Assembly: GCA_009711705.1 (NCBI GenBank)
Contig: VENG01000032.1
Coordinates: 105,202-169,201 of the forward strand
Length of the DNA stretch: 64,000 nucleotides
From: Bacillota bacterium
GTDB lineage: Bacteria > Bacillota > Desulfotomaculia > Desulfotomaculales > VENG01
Reading direction: 5' to 3'
Shown here: positions 9,104-16,863 of the stretch, piece after piece
How positions within the stretch are numbered: the first letter of the stretch is position 1
Layout: each line of letters starts with the position of its first letter
Position numbers and translations under genes: made by a program
The notes under the pieces: generated by a model
The model's input: the letters and a program-made list of their open reading frames with translations, nothing else
Databases searched by the model: none
Told to the model about the DNA's origin: nothing

Positions 9104-9784
9104 ATGATTCAGATGTACAATGTTTCCAAAACATACGAAAATGAAGTTAAAGCTTTGAACGATGTTACCTTGCATATTTCCAAAGGTGAGTTCGCCTTTT
9201 TAGTAGGTTCCAGCGGTGCAGGAAAGAGCACTTTAATTAAATTGATATGCCGGGAAGAATTGCCTACCAGGGGACAAGTTCTTTTCAACGGCAAAAATGT
9301 GGTCCGCTACAAAGGAAAAGAAATTCCTCTGCTGCGGCGCAAAATAGGCATGGTCTTTCAAGATTTTCGCCTGCTGCCCCAAAAAACGGTGTTTGAGAAT
9401 GTGGCTTTTGCCCTGCAGATTGCCGGTGTGGGCAGAAAGGAAATTCGCAGGGCCGTTCCGCCGGTGCTAAAGTTGGTGGGCCTGGAAAACAAGACAGAAA
9501 TGATACCGGCCAAACTGTCCGGCGGTGAGCAGCAAAGGGTAAGCATAGCTAGGGCCATTATTAACAAGCCCTCTTTAATTATAGCGGACGAGCCCACGGG
9601 TAACCTTGACCCGGATACTTCCTGGGATATAATTAAACTTTTTTCGGATATAAACCGGAGGGGAACTACCGTATTGGTGGCTACCCATGCCTGGGATATT
9701 GTGGATGCCATGAAACGACGGGTAATTACCCTTGCGGGAGGGCGTTTGGTGAAACAAGGGGAAAGGGGGGCAAAGGCCCTTTGA
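9104..9784 (+). CDS. ftsE: Cell division ATP-binding protein FtsE
   Basis: FtsE is the cytosolic ABC ATPase of the FtsEX complex, which activates extracellular peptidoglycan hydrolases at division or elongation. The 226-residue product has Walker A GSSGAGKS (35-42), signature LSGGEQQ (138-144) and Walker B IIADE ahead of PTGNLD. I chose ATG 9104 (MIQMYNVSKTY) because AGGTGG at 9090-9095 is well spaced; the in-frame GTG 9092 lies within that site. The TTG start of ftsX overlaps the ftsE stop (TTGA), implying translational coupling. Confidence 0.96.
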   Translation: MIQMYNVSKTYENEVKALNDVTLHISKGEFAFLVGSSGAGKSTLIKLICREELPTRGQVLFNGKNVVRYKGKEIPLLRRKIGMVFQDFRLLPQKTVFENVAFALQIAGVGRKEIRRAVPPVLKLVGLENKTEMIPAKLSGGEQQRVSIARAIINKPSLIIADEPTGNLDPDTSWDIIKLFSDINRRGTTVLVATHAWDIVDAMKRRVITLAGGRLVKQGERGAKAL

Positions 9785-10668
9785 GTCTCAACAATATTTC
9801 CTATTACTGGGTAGAGGCCTTTAAATCCCTATACCGAAACAGTTGGCTTTCCCTGGCTGCAGTGGGTACTATTATAATCTCCCTGTTTATTTTGGGTAGC
9901 TCAGTGTTGCTGGTGCTTAATGTAAATCATTTGGCGGACCGGGTGGAGTCCGGCGTTGAAATAAGTGTTTTTGTGCAAGAAAGTGTCTCCGGGGAGGAAC
10001 TGGTAGATCTTGGAGAGCAGATAAAATTTTTGGGCGGGGTGGAGAGCGTAAATTACATATCCCGTGAGCGTGCCCTGGAAGAAATGAAAGAAAGTTTCGG
10101 AGACAGGCAAGATGCTCTGGCTGGGTTGGACGAAGAAAATACTCTCCCCGATTCATACCGAGTGAAGGCCCTTTCCACTGATTTGGTGCCATCTGTGGCT
10201 GAAAAGATCGAAGACCTGCACGGTGTGGATGGTGTACGCTATGGCCATGGAGTGGTGGAAAAACTTTTGGTTCTGTCTCAGTGGGTGCGTACCATGGGTC
10301 TGGCCATCGTGGTTCTCCTGGGAGTAGCCGCTGTATTTCTTATTGCCACTACCATCCGGTTATCCGTATATGCCCGTCGGCAGGAAATAGGCATCATGAG
10401 GATACTGGGGGCCACCAACTGGTTTATACGTATGCCCTTTATGTTGGAGGGGATGTTGTTAGGTTTGTTGGGAGGACTGGTTACCTCAGGTGTCATTTAT
10501 TTAGGCTATAGCACCCTGGTGCTGAGGGTAAATGCAACTTTGTCGTTTATACAGTTAATTAGTCAGCCACAAATAATATATTATAACTTGCTGGGCATTA
10601 CGGCGCTGGGTTTGTTGCTGGGCATCTTGGGAAGCGCCATATCGGTGAGGAAATTTCTTAAAATCTGA
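9781..10668 (+). CDS. ftsX: Cell division membrane protein FtsX
   Basis: The 295-residue membrane partner of FtsE. It has the expected topology: a cytosolic N-terminus, a first membrane segment (about 20-43), a large extracytoplasmic domain (about 45-165) and three further membrane segments in the C-terminal half (around 170-195, 215-240 and 260-285). FtsX transmits FtsE ATP hydrolysis to cell wall hydrolases or their activators; an EnvC-like peptidase gene follows directly and is the obvious partner. The TTG start overlaps the ftsE stop and is preceded by a G-rich ribosome binding site. Confidence 0.95.
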   Translation: MSLNNISYYWVEAFKSLYRNSWLSLAAVGTIIISLFILGSSVLLVLNVNHLADRVESGVEISVFVQESVSGEELVDLGEQIKFLGGVESVNYISRERALEEMKESFGDRQDALAGLDEENTLPDSYRVKALSTDLVPSVAEKIEDLHGVDGVRYGHGVVEKLLVLSQWVRTMGLAIVVLLGVAAVFLIATTIRLSVYARRQEIGIMRILGATNWFIRMPFMLEGMLLGLLGGLVTSGVIYLGYSTLVLRVNATLSFIQLISQPQIIYYNLLGITALGLLLGILGSAISVRKFLKI

Positions 10669-10688
10669 CGTTTTGGGGGGATATGTAG

Positions 10689-11819
10689 GTGGGTTCCGGT
10701 TTGACGAAAAGAGTCTTTGTACTGTCGCTTGCTCTTTGTTTAGCTGGTGGGGGCCTTGGGGTTGCATACGGTGACGACCTGGATCAATTGTTACAGCAAA
10801 AACGTGTACAGTTGGAACAAAAAAGGCAGGACCTGCAGGAACAAAAACAAACTGTAACTAGTTACACATCCCAGGTAGTGGCCCTTAATGCCAATATAAA
10901 TCAAAAAAGGCAGCAAATACAAGAACTTAGTTCCAGAATGGACACGGCCTTAGTTGCCCTTCGCTCTACGGAAACCGAGCTGGAAGAAGCAATAACTGAG
11001 CTTAATGAAAAGGATAAAATGCTGCGGGAGAGGGTGCGGGCCATGTACGAGAGTGGCCCGGTAAGCTATATGGAGGTACTGCTGGCCTCCGAGGATTTCA
11101 GTGATTTTGTTAATCGCTATGAAATGCTCAAATGGGTGGTAGCCCAGGATTCTGAGCTTATCAAAGAATGCCAGGAACAAAGAAAAGGACTGGAGCAAAA
11201 AAAGAAAGGCTTAGAAGAACAGCGTGACGCTATAGCCTCTTTAATCGAGCGGCAGGACCGGGCCAGAAAGGAATTGGCTGACCGTAACGCGGCCAAGCGT
11301 ACCCTTTTAGCCTCAGCCGAGGAAAATCTTACCCGCTACCAGGCCGAAGTGCGCCGTTTAGAGGCAGAAGAAGAGCAAATAGTGCAATCCATAGCCCGGA
11401 GAAACAGTGACGGGAGTATGCCGCGCGTATCGGGTGACTTTCAATGGCCTACCCCCGGGTATGCTAATATTACTTCTCCCTTTGGCTACCGTATACACCC
11501 TATTTTAAAAACAAGAAAACTGCATACCGGAATGGATATTGCTGTCCCCTGGGGAGTGAACGTACTTGCAGCCCAGAGCGGCAAGGTGATTAGTGTTACC
11601 ACTATGACGGGCTACGGAAAAGTAGTTATGCTTGAGCACGGTGATAATCTTACTACATTGTATGCCCATCTTTCGTCGCAGTTGGTCAGTAATGACCAGT
11701 GGGTAACAGCCGGTCAGGCCATAGGCAAGATCGGAAGTACCGGATGGTCAACCGGGCCTCACTTGCACTTCGAAGTACGTGAGAACGGTAATGCGGTAAA
11801 TCCCCGTAACTATATTTAA
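10689..11819 (+). CDS. EnvC-like murein hydrolase (coiled coil plus M23 peptidase)
   Basis: A 376-residue secreted protein: signal peptide (about 1-28), long coiled coils (about 30-110 and 160-235, with many Gln/Lys/Glu heptads) and a C-terminal M23 LytM domain. The zinc ligands are present (His279 and Asp283 in HTGMD, His358 and His360 in GPHLHFE), so unlike E. coli EnvC it looks catalytically competent. The coiled-coil architecture is what FtsEX binds, and the gene is 20 bases downstream of ftsX. GTG 10689 follows a GGGGGG ribosome binding site. Confidence 0.92.
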   Translation: MGSGLTKRVFVLSLALCLAGGGLGVAYGDDLDQLLQQKRVQLEQKRQDLQEQKQTVTSYTSQVVALNANINQKRQQIQELSSRMDTALVALRSTETELEEAITELNEKDKMLRERVRAMYESGPVSYMEVLLASEDFSDFVNRYEMLKWVVAQDSELIKECQEQRKGLEQKKKGLEEQRDAIASLIERQDRARKELADRNAAKRTLLASAEENLTRYQAEVRRLEAEEEQIVQSIARRNSDGSMPRVSGDFQWPTPGYANITSPFGYRIHPILKTRKLHTGMDIAVPWGVNVLAAQSGKVISVTTMTGYGKVVMLEHGDNLTTLYAHLSSQLVSNDQWVTAGQAIGKIGSTGWSTGPHLHFEVRENGNAVNPRNYI

Positions 11820-11843
11820 ATCCCGCCGGGAGCGGGATTTTTT
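11819..11843 (+). terminator. Rho-independent terminator of the ftsEX operon
   Basis: AATCCCGC (11819-11826) pairs with GCGGGATT (11832-11839), followed by TTTT. It starts at the stop codon of the peptidase gene. Confidence 0.85.
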
Positions 11844-11923
11844 GTTCTACGTTTTTTAATTGTAATTTATGGTATATTAAAGTAGTATAATAAGCGTATG
11901 CAGGTTAAACAGAAGATTGGCAG

Positions 11924-13084
11924 GTGTTAAAACACAGAATGAGAAATCCTTACGGAAGGCAGCGTGGATTTGCAAAGGGAGCTATCTCTATACTGGCCGT
12001 TTTGTTGTTTGCCGGTATTTTCTTTGCCGGGGGAGTAATAGCCAGCAATTACAAACATGCGGGTAATTTGATCAAAGTATATTCCCTGGTTAAGTCGCAA
12101 TACCTGAAAGAGGTCAATACAACAAAACTGGTGGATGGGGCTATAGGGGGTATGGTGGAGTCACTCGATGACCCTTATTCAGCTTATTTGGATGCGGAAA
12201 CTTATGCCCATTTACAGGAGCAGATTCGAGGTACCTTTGGCGGGCTGGGCATCTTAGTGGGCATGACGGAGGATTATCTTACCGTGGTACGATCCTTTGA
12301 GGGCACACCCGCTGCTGAGGAAGGAATAGAGCCCGGTGACAAAATACAGTCTATAGACGGTAAAAATGCCCGGGGAATGGACCTGGAAACGGCGGTAGGG
12401 GTTATGCGTGGTCCCGTGGGGACCGAGATTGAACTTACCCTGATTAGAGACGGTAGGGAATCGCCTTTGCATGTAACTCTTACCCGCGAGGAAATAATTG
12501 TGCCCACCGTGGTGGGAAGCATGGTGGAGGGGACAAAAGTAGCTCATGTGGCTATCGCCCAGTTTAATGAAAAGACTCCTGGGGAATTGGAATCTGCCCT
12601 TAAGAAAGTAAAGAAAGAGGGAATGAGGGCGCTAATTTTGGATTTACGTAATAACCCGGGCGGAGAATTGATTGCGGCCAAGGAAGTGGCTGATAAATTA
12701 ATTCCCGAGGGGCCGGTGGTTACGGTAGATTACCGGGCCGGTAAAGATCATACCTATGAAGCTGATGGCCGGTATTTGGATATTCCGCTGGTGGTGTTGG
12801 TGAATGGAAACAGTGCCAGTGCATCGGAAATAGTAGCCGGGGCGGTTAAAGATACAGAGGTGGGTAAGCTGCTCGGCACCACTACCTTTGGTAAGGGAAT
12901 TGTGCAAACGGTATTTCCGCTGGATAATGGAGCGGCCTTAAAGCTTACCACGGCCCGCTATCTCACGCCGGATGGCCATAACATTCACGGAAAAGGGATA
13001 ACCCCGGATATAACTGTGCCTGAGGAGCCTGGAAACAGGGAAGATGTACAGCTCAAAAAAGCGGTGGAATTGCTTAAAAAATAG
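11924..13084 (+). CDS. ctpA: Carboxy-terminal processing protease (S41, CtpA/CtpB type)
   Basis: A 386-residue S41 protease: membrane anchor (about 20-41), PDZ domain (about 100-175, TFGGLGILVG to VMRGPVGT) and the tail-specific protease core. The catalytic dyad is seen as serine in NSASASE (about 299) and lysine in TFGKGIVQ (324). In Bacillus the equivalent (ctpB) cleaves SpoIVFA/SpoIVFB-related signalling proteins during sporulation and sits at the same place next to minJ. The start is uncertain: GTG 11924 and ATG 11939 are both in frame and the ribosome binding site (GGCAGG) is weak. Confidence 0.93.
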   Translation: MLKHRMRNPYGRQRGFAKGAISILAVLLFAGIFFAGGVIASNYKHAGNLIKVYSLVKSQYLKEVNTTKLVDGAIGGMVESLDDPYSAYLDAETYAHLQEQIRGTFGGLGILVGMTEDYLTVVRSFEGTPAAEEGIEPGDKIQSIDGKNARGMDLETAVGVMRGPVGTEIELTLIRDGRESPLHVTLTREEIIVPTVVGSMVEGTKVAHVAIAQFNEKTPGELESALKKVKKEGMRALILDLRNNPGGELIAAKEVADKLIPEGPVVTVDYRAGKDHTYEADGRYLDIPLVVLVNGNSASASEIVAGAVKDTEVGKLLGTTTFGKGIVQTVFPLDNGAALKLTTARYLTPDGHNIHGKGITPDITVPEEPGNREDVQLKKAVELLKK

Positions 13085-13123
13085 CAAACCAATTTCCCTT
13101 TCCATGTATTTAGGAGTGAAAAA

Positions 13124-14377
13124 GTGTTTCCTTTTAGCCAGGTAATGCCGGTCATACTACTCAAAATGCTGACCATGTTTGTTCACCCCATTTTTTGGCT
13201 GGTGGTGGGCTTGGTGGGGTTGCAATATAAGCGTATGGCATCCGTTAAAGAGAATATGCTCGGTATTTCGGCCGGGGGAGGCGTCTGGCGTGATGTAGCA
13301 GTGGCCACAGTATTTGGCCTGGCCGGGGGTGTCCTGGGCAGCGTGCTCATGGTGGTCATAGGGCTAACCCTTACGGAGTCCGGCTTAATGTACCTGTGGC
13401 CCGTGGCCATATTGCTAATGCTGATTAACGCCCGCTTTTTGTGCTTTGCCTATGCCGGGGGAATACTGGCGCTGGGCAAGCTGCTCTTTGGTTTTCCGCC
13501 GGTGAATATCCCACAGGTGCTGGCCCTGGTGGCCATTTTGCACATGGTGGAAAGCCTTCTTATTTTGTTTAGCGGCCATCTGGGTGCGGTTCCTGCGTAT
13601 TTTAAGGATCGCAGGGGGAAAGTAGTAGGCGGTTTTACTCTACAAAAATTTTGGCCCATACCCATTGTCGCTCTGGCCATAATGGGGGCGAGTGGTGCTG
13701 CCGGGCAAGGAATACAGATGCCCGAGTGGTGGCCTCTTTTAAAGCCCGGGGTGGAAGGTGACCCGGATACCCTTGTGTATGCGATGATTGCTGTTGTAGC
13801 CGGGCTGGGGTACGGCGATTTGGCCATTGCCAGGAACCCGCGGGAAAAGAGCAAGCTTTCTGCGGTTTTTCTGGCTGTGTACAGCATAATATTACTCTTT
13901 TTAGCGGTGGCAGCAGATAACTCGGCATTTGTGGCGCTGGTGGCGGCACTGTTTTCTCCGCTGGGACATGAGGCAGTAATTTACTTGGGGCGCAAATTGG
14001 AATTTACCCAGGAACCCCTGTATGCTCCACACCCGGAAGGACTGCGGGTGCTGGATGTGGTGCCCGGTACCCAGGCCTGGCGCGCAGGGATACGTTCCGG
14101 TGATGTATTGGTTGCTGTTAACAACATACCGGTGCAAACCCGAAGCCAGTTTGAATACGCTTTAGGTTTTTGGACGGGCATGGTGGAATTGGGCTATATA
14201 AGTGAACAGCAAGGTGCCTATAAGAGAGAATTGGTGCCTCCCCCTACCCCGGGACAGCCGTTTGGCCTTTTGCCTATCCCGGAAGGGCATGAAAGTAACT
14301 ACCTGCCGTTGGAAACAGCAGGCCCCTTGGGCCGGTGGTGGGGTGAGTTTTGGCAAAGGATAGCTGGAGAGAAATAG
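13124..14377 (+). CDS. MinJ-like polytopic membrane protein with C-terminal PDZ domain
   Basis: A 417-residue protein with about eight hydrophobic segments in the first 290 residues and a PDZ-like domain at about 300-375 (RVLDVVPGTQAWRAGIRSGDVLVAV). In Bacillus subtilis the gene after ctpB is minJ, which bridges DivIVA and MinD at the division site; size, topology and position agree, but sequence identity could not be tested. It starts 39 bases after ctpA at GTG 13124 (AGGAGTG upstream), in the same operon. Confidence 0.75.
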   Translation: MFPFSQVMPVILLKMLTMFVHPIFWLVVGLVGLQYKRMASVKENMLGISAGGGVWRDVAVATVFGLAGGVLGSVLMVVIGLTLTESGLMYLWPVAILLMLINARFLCFAYAGGILALGKLLFGFPPVNIPQVLALVAILHMVESLLILFSGHLGAVPAYFKDRRGKVVGGFTLQKFWPIPIVALAIMGASGAAGQGIQMPEWWPLLKPGVEGDPDTLVYAMIAVVAGLGYGDLAIARNPREKSKLSAVFLAVYSIILLFLAVAADNSAFVALVAALFSPLGHEAVIYLGRKLEFTQEPLYAPHPEGLRVLDVVPGTQAWRAGIRSGDVLVAVNNIPVQTRSQFEYALGFWTGMVELGYISEQQGAYKRELVPPPTPGQPFGLLPIPEGHESNYLPLETAGPLGRWWGEFWQRIAGEK

Positions 14378-14389
14378 GCAAAATTGCCG

Positions 14390-14419
14390 TTGACAGGTGG
14401 GAAATTATAAGGCTATAAT
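14390..14419 (+). promoter_or_regulatory. Sigma-A promoter for the cooT leader
   Basis: Consensus TTGACA (14390-14395) and TATAAT (14414-14419) are 18 bases apart. Predicted transcription start is about 14426, leaving a leader of about 130 bases before cooT. Confidence 0.85.
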
Positions 14420-14425
14420 CAGGTA

Positions 14426-14545
14426 AAGGAATCACGAAGGTTCCATTATCTCACCATTAAAAAGGGGCCACGGAGGTCCGTCCGTGAGGGCGTGTACATC
14501 CCTGGGCTTTTTTTGCTTTAAGAGGTTGTTTTTTAACCGGGAGGT
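14426..14545 (+). ncRNA. Structured leader with internal terminator upstream of cooT (candidate riboswitch/attenuator)
   Basis: The transcribed leader contains a hairpin GGAATC/GGTTCC (14429-14445), a second hairpin CACGGA/TCCGTG (about 14470-14487), and a G/C-rich segment with AGGG/CCCT arms and GGGC running into seven T residues (about 14508-14514), which looks like an intrinsic terminator ahead of the gene. A terminator inside a 5' leader suggests conditional readthrough. I cannot assign it to a known riboswitch class; a metal-sensing element would fit the downstream nickel protein. Confidence 0.5.
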
Positions 14546-14556
14546 GAATGCAAGGT

Positions 14557-14748
14557 ATGTGTGAAGCTAATGCATATATCCGTCAAGATGGAAAAGAGGA
14601 ACTCCTTTTAGAAATGGTTGACCGTGTTACGCCGCATGAAGACGGTATAATGCTGGAAGACATTTTCGGGCGCCGTAAAATTGTTAAGGCTAAGATCGCG
14701 GAATTAGCCCTGGTGGACCACAGGATAGTATTAGAGACGGAAGATTAA
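14557..14748 (+). CDS. cooT: CooT family nickel-binding protein
   Basis: A 63-residue protein starting MCEANAY. CooT is a small dimeric nickel protein linked to maturation of carbon monoxide dehydrogenase; its conserved second-position cysteine binds the metal, and Cys2 is present here. I chose ATG 14557 because GAGGTG (14541-14546) is 10 bases upstream, and this gives the family's MCEAN start; ATG 14548 is only one base from that site. No CODH genes are in the window. A terminator follows. Confidence 0.85.
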   Translation: MCEANAYIRQDGKEELLLEMVDRVTPHEDGIMLEDIFGRRKIVKAKIAELALVDHRIVLETED

Positions 14749-14762
14749 TTAATTGAATATCA

Positions 14763-14792
14763 ATACCTGCCGTGATAGGCAGGTATTTTTTT
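14763..14792 (+). terminator. Rho-independent terminator after cooT
   Basis: ATACCTGCC (14763-14771) pairs with GGCAGGTAT (14778-14786), followed by six T residues. As the next gene converges from the minus strand, it may serve both sides. Confidence 0.9.
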
Positions 14793-14805
14793 AGTCTCAT
14801 GTCCA

Positions 14806-15099
14806 TTATTCAGCCTGCTTATCTTGTTCTGCGGTATTAATCATCCACGCTGTAAGCCCAGCTTCCCGGGCTTTTAATAACAGACCGGTAAAACGTTTTT
14901 CTTTGGCGTTTAAGTTGTGGACGGCATAATCAATCATTTCTCTATCGGCATAATCAAGGGCGATCCTGGCCTGTTTCCATTCCCGCAGCGCTTCCTCTGC
15001 CTCGCCTACAATGCCTGTGGGTTTTTGCCTGCAAGGGGTAAGCCAGTCCAAGAAAATGCTTAAAAGACGGTTTATAAAACGCAAAAAATTATTACACAT
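14806..15099 (-). CDS. DUF2508 (YaaL-like) small protein
   Basis: A 97-residue protein of the DUF2508 family, recognised by the conserved stretch ALREWKQARIALDYADREMIDYAVHNLNAKEKRF. The function is unknown; in Bacillus a member (yaaL) sits near recR. ATG at 15099 has a strong GGAGGTG on the minus strand (15106-15112). A longer frame to 15312 exists but its extra residues are unrelated, so I rejected it. The gene converges with cooT and diverges from the lipoprotein gene. Confidence 0.8.
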   Translation of the reverse strand: MCNNFLRFINRLLSIFLDWLTPCRQKPTGIVGEAEEALREWKQARIALDYADREMIDYAVHNLNAKEKRFTGLLLKAREAGLTAWMINTAEQDKQAE

Positions 15100-15206
15100 G
15101 ATTCCACCTCCGTGATTATATTTATGCCTGGGGACAGGCATTAAGAAGGGGGAAAAATACCATACTATGAGGAAAGAACGGGTTTTCTTATACGGAGGTG
15201 TATTTA

Positions 15207-16649
15207 GTGCGCCGGTACTATTGGGCGATAATTTTTTGGGGTTTATGCTATATCCTTGCCGTGTCCGGGTGCGGCGGGGGAGGGCAAAAGAAACCTGTGC
15301 CGTCACCGACAAAAATTGCAGTGAGTCTGGCTGACCTGAACAGGGACGGTAACAAGACTATTCAAAAGGTAATGAAAGAGCGCCAGAAAAAAGAGCAGCT
15401 GGACATTACTTTTATGGATGCCAAAAATGACCCGGCGGAGCAGGAAAAACATATTGACAAGATGGTTCAAGAAAAGGTAAAGGCGGCGGTGATACAGTTC
15501 ATTGACCCGTTGGCGGCCCCACGGCTGGTGCAGAAGTTGAAAAAGGAAAATATAAAAGTTGTATGTCTGGAGAATCTGCCCATAAATACACCGGTGGACG
15601 GGTTTATAGCTTCTGACCACGGCCGCAGCGGGGAACTGCAAGTTCGTTTTCTACAAGAGGCAATGAAAATGGCAGCTATGGGTGCTGGTGGGCAGGGCGG
15701 CCAGGGTGGGCAACAACAGGGAGGACAGCAAGGTGGCGGTCAACAGCAACCGGCTCAAACTACCCAGGCTGTCGATCCCGCTGTGGCTTTCCAGATTCCC
15801 AGTACGCGACCTTTGAATGTGTTGATTTTACAAGGCGATAAACGGGATCAAATGGCCCGGGAAATAACCGCGCAGAATATAGAAGGAATTGAGGCCGATC
15901 CAAATTTAAAGCTATTAAAGGTTCAGGACCACCCCCGCTGGGACCCTTCTTTAGCTACGGCCACTCTTTCTGAGCTTATGGCTGCGGGGCAGCAGCCTGA
16001 TGTGGTACTGGCCAATGACAGCGCCCTGGCCATGGCGGCGGTAGAATTTTTTAAACAGGCCGGAATGGATAAACGTATCATTACTGTGGGAGTGGGGGCG
16101 GATGAAAAATCCTCCATGGCCATAGTGGCAGGCGAGCATGAAGCTGAAATTGATCCTGAGCCCGAAATGCTGGGGAATTATACCCTTGACGCGGCAAGTG
16201 ATCTGGCCCAAAAAGGAAGCTGGGAATATAGTCGCAAGGTTTATAATGGCGATTATGATATTCCGGCTAAAATTGTCCCCGTTCGCCTGATTGGAAAGAA
16301 TAATATTTACCTTCTACAGGAGCGCTGGAAGAAAATCGAAAAGCAGATGAAAGAACAACAACAGCAGGCCGGTGGTGGCCAACAGGGGCAGCAAGGTGGC
16401 GGACAGCAACAGCAACAAGGCAGTAGTCAGCAGGGCCAAAAGCAGGGTTCTCAGCAAGGACAACAAGGACAACAAGGACAAGGGCAACAGGGTCAGGGTG
16501 GGACAACACTTAAAATAACAACTGAAGAAGGTAAGACCATGGAAGTAAAGATAGACGGGAGTATAAAGAAAATTGAAAGCAGCGAGGAAGGCGGTAAACA
16601 GCAGGGAGGTAAGCAGCAAGGCGGTCAGGGTGGCGGAGGCGGAAGTTAA
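15207..16649 (+). CDS. Periplasmic-binding-protein-like lipoprotein with Gln/Gly-rich inserts
   Basis: A 480-residue predicted lipoprotein: signal peptide with lipobox AVSGC (Cys22), then a type I periplasmic-binding fold of the sugar-binding class (about 36-380; IAVSLADLNRDGN, VKAAVIQFIDP, PDVVLANDSALAMAAVEFF). The two lobes are separated by a Gln/Gly-rich insert (about 158-190), and the protein ends in a long Gln/Gly/Ser-rich tail (about 382-432), a short beta-like segment (TTLKITTEEGKTMEVKIDG) and another Gly/Gln tail. No ABC permease or ATPase is adjacent, so transport is unproven; a sensor or surface role is possible. GTG 15207 follows GGAGGTG at 15194-15200; the GTG at 15198 overlaps it. 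Confidence 0.8.
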   Translation: MRRYYWAIIFWGLCYILAVSGCGGGGQKKPVPSPTKIAVSLADLNRDGNKTIQKVMKERQKKEQLDITFMDAKNDPAEQEKHIDKMVQEKVKAAVIQFIDPLAAPRLVQKLKKENIKVVCLENLPINTPVDGFIASDHGRSGELQVRFLQEAMKMAAMGAGGQGGQGGQQQGGQQGGGQQQPAQTTQAVDPAVAFQIPSTRPLNVLILQGDKRDQMAREITAQNIEGIEADPNLKLLKVQDHPRWDPSLATATLSELMAAGQQPDVVLANDSALAMAAVEFFKQAGMDKRIITVGVGADEKSSMAIVAGEHEAEIDPEPEMLGNYTLDAASDLAQKGSWEYSRKVYNGDYDIPAKIVPVRLIGKNNIYLLQERWKKIEKQMKEQQQQAGGGQQGQQGGGQQQQQGSSQQGQKQGSQQGQQGQQGQGQQGQGGTTLKITTEEGKTMEVKIDGSIKKIESSEEGGKQQGGKQQGGQGGGGGS

Positions 16650-16689
16650 AATGCAACCACCTAAATTCTAGTATGAATTTATCAACACC

Positions 16690-16718
16690 GAAAAAAACTG
16701 TCTGCGGACAGTTTTTTT
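16690..16718 (+). terminator. Rho-independent terminator after the lipoprotein gene
   Basis: AAAACTGTC (ending 16702) pairs with GACAGTTTT (from 16707), with TGCG as loop and a seven-T run. Confidence 0.9.
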
Positions 16719-16787
16719 CTGCATTTTTATAATACAAAACGGAAGGATTTAGCTGCAAATCATGGAAAGGTTGAACCTTTACGAATG

Positions 16788-16796
16788 TGTTATAAT
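16788..16796 (+). promoter_or_regulatory. Extended -10 promoter for uvrB
   Basis: TGTTATAAT (16788-16796) matches the extended -10 form TGnTATAAT; TTGAAC at 16771-16776 is only 14 bases away, so the -35 is poor. A hairpin GGGGGAC/GTCCCCC (16824-16838) followed by TTTTG lies between it and uvrB and may attenuate. Confidence 0.5.
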
Positions 16797-16863
16797 ATTG
16801 ATGTCAGTTTCTGTAATCAAAAAGGGGGACTGTCCCCCTTTTGTTAGTTAGAAGGTGGTATTG

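Noticed and set aside
15100..15312. N-terminal extension of the minus-strand DUF2508 frame
   Set aside because: It has no similarity to the family, overlaps the start of the divergent lipoprotein gene, and the GGAGGTG site supports the start at 15099.
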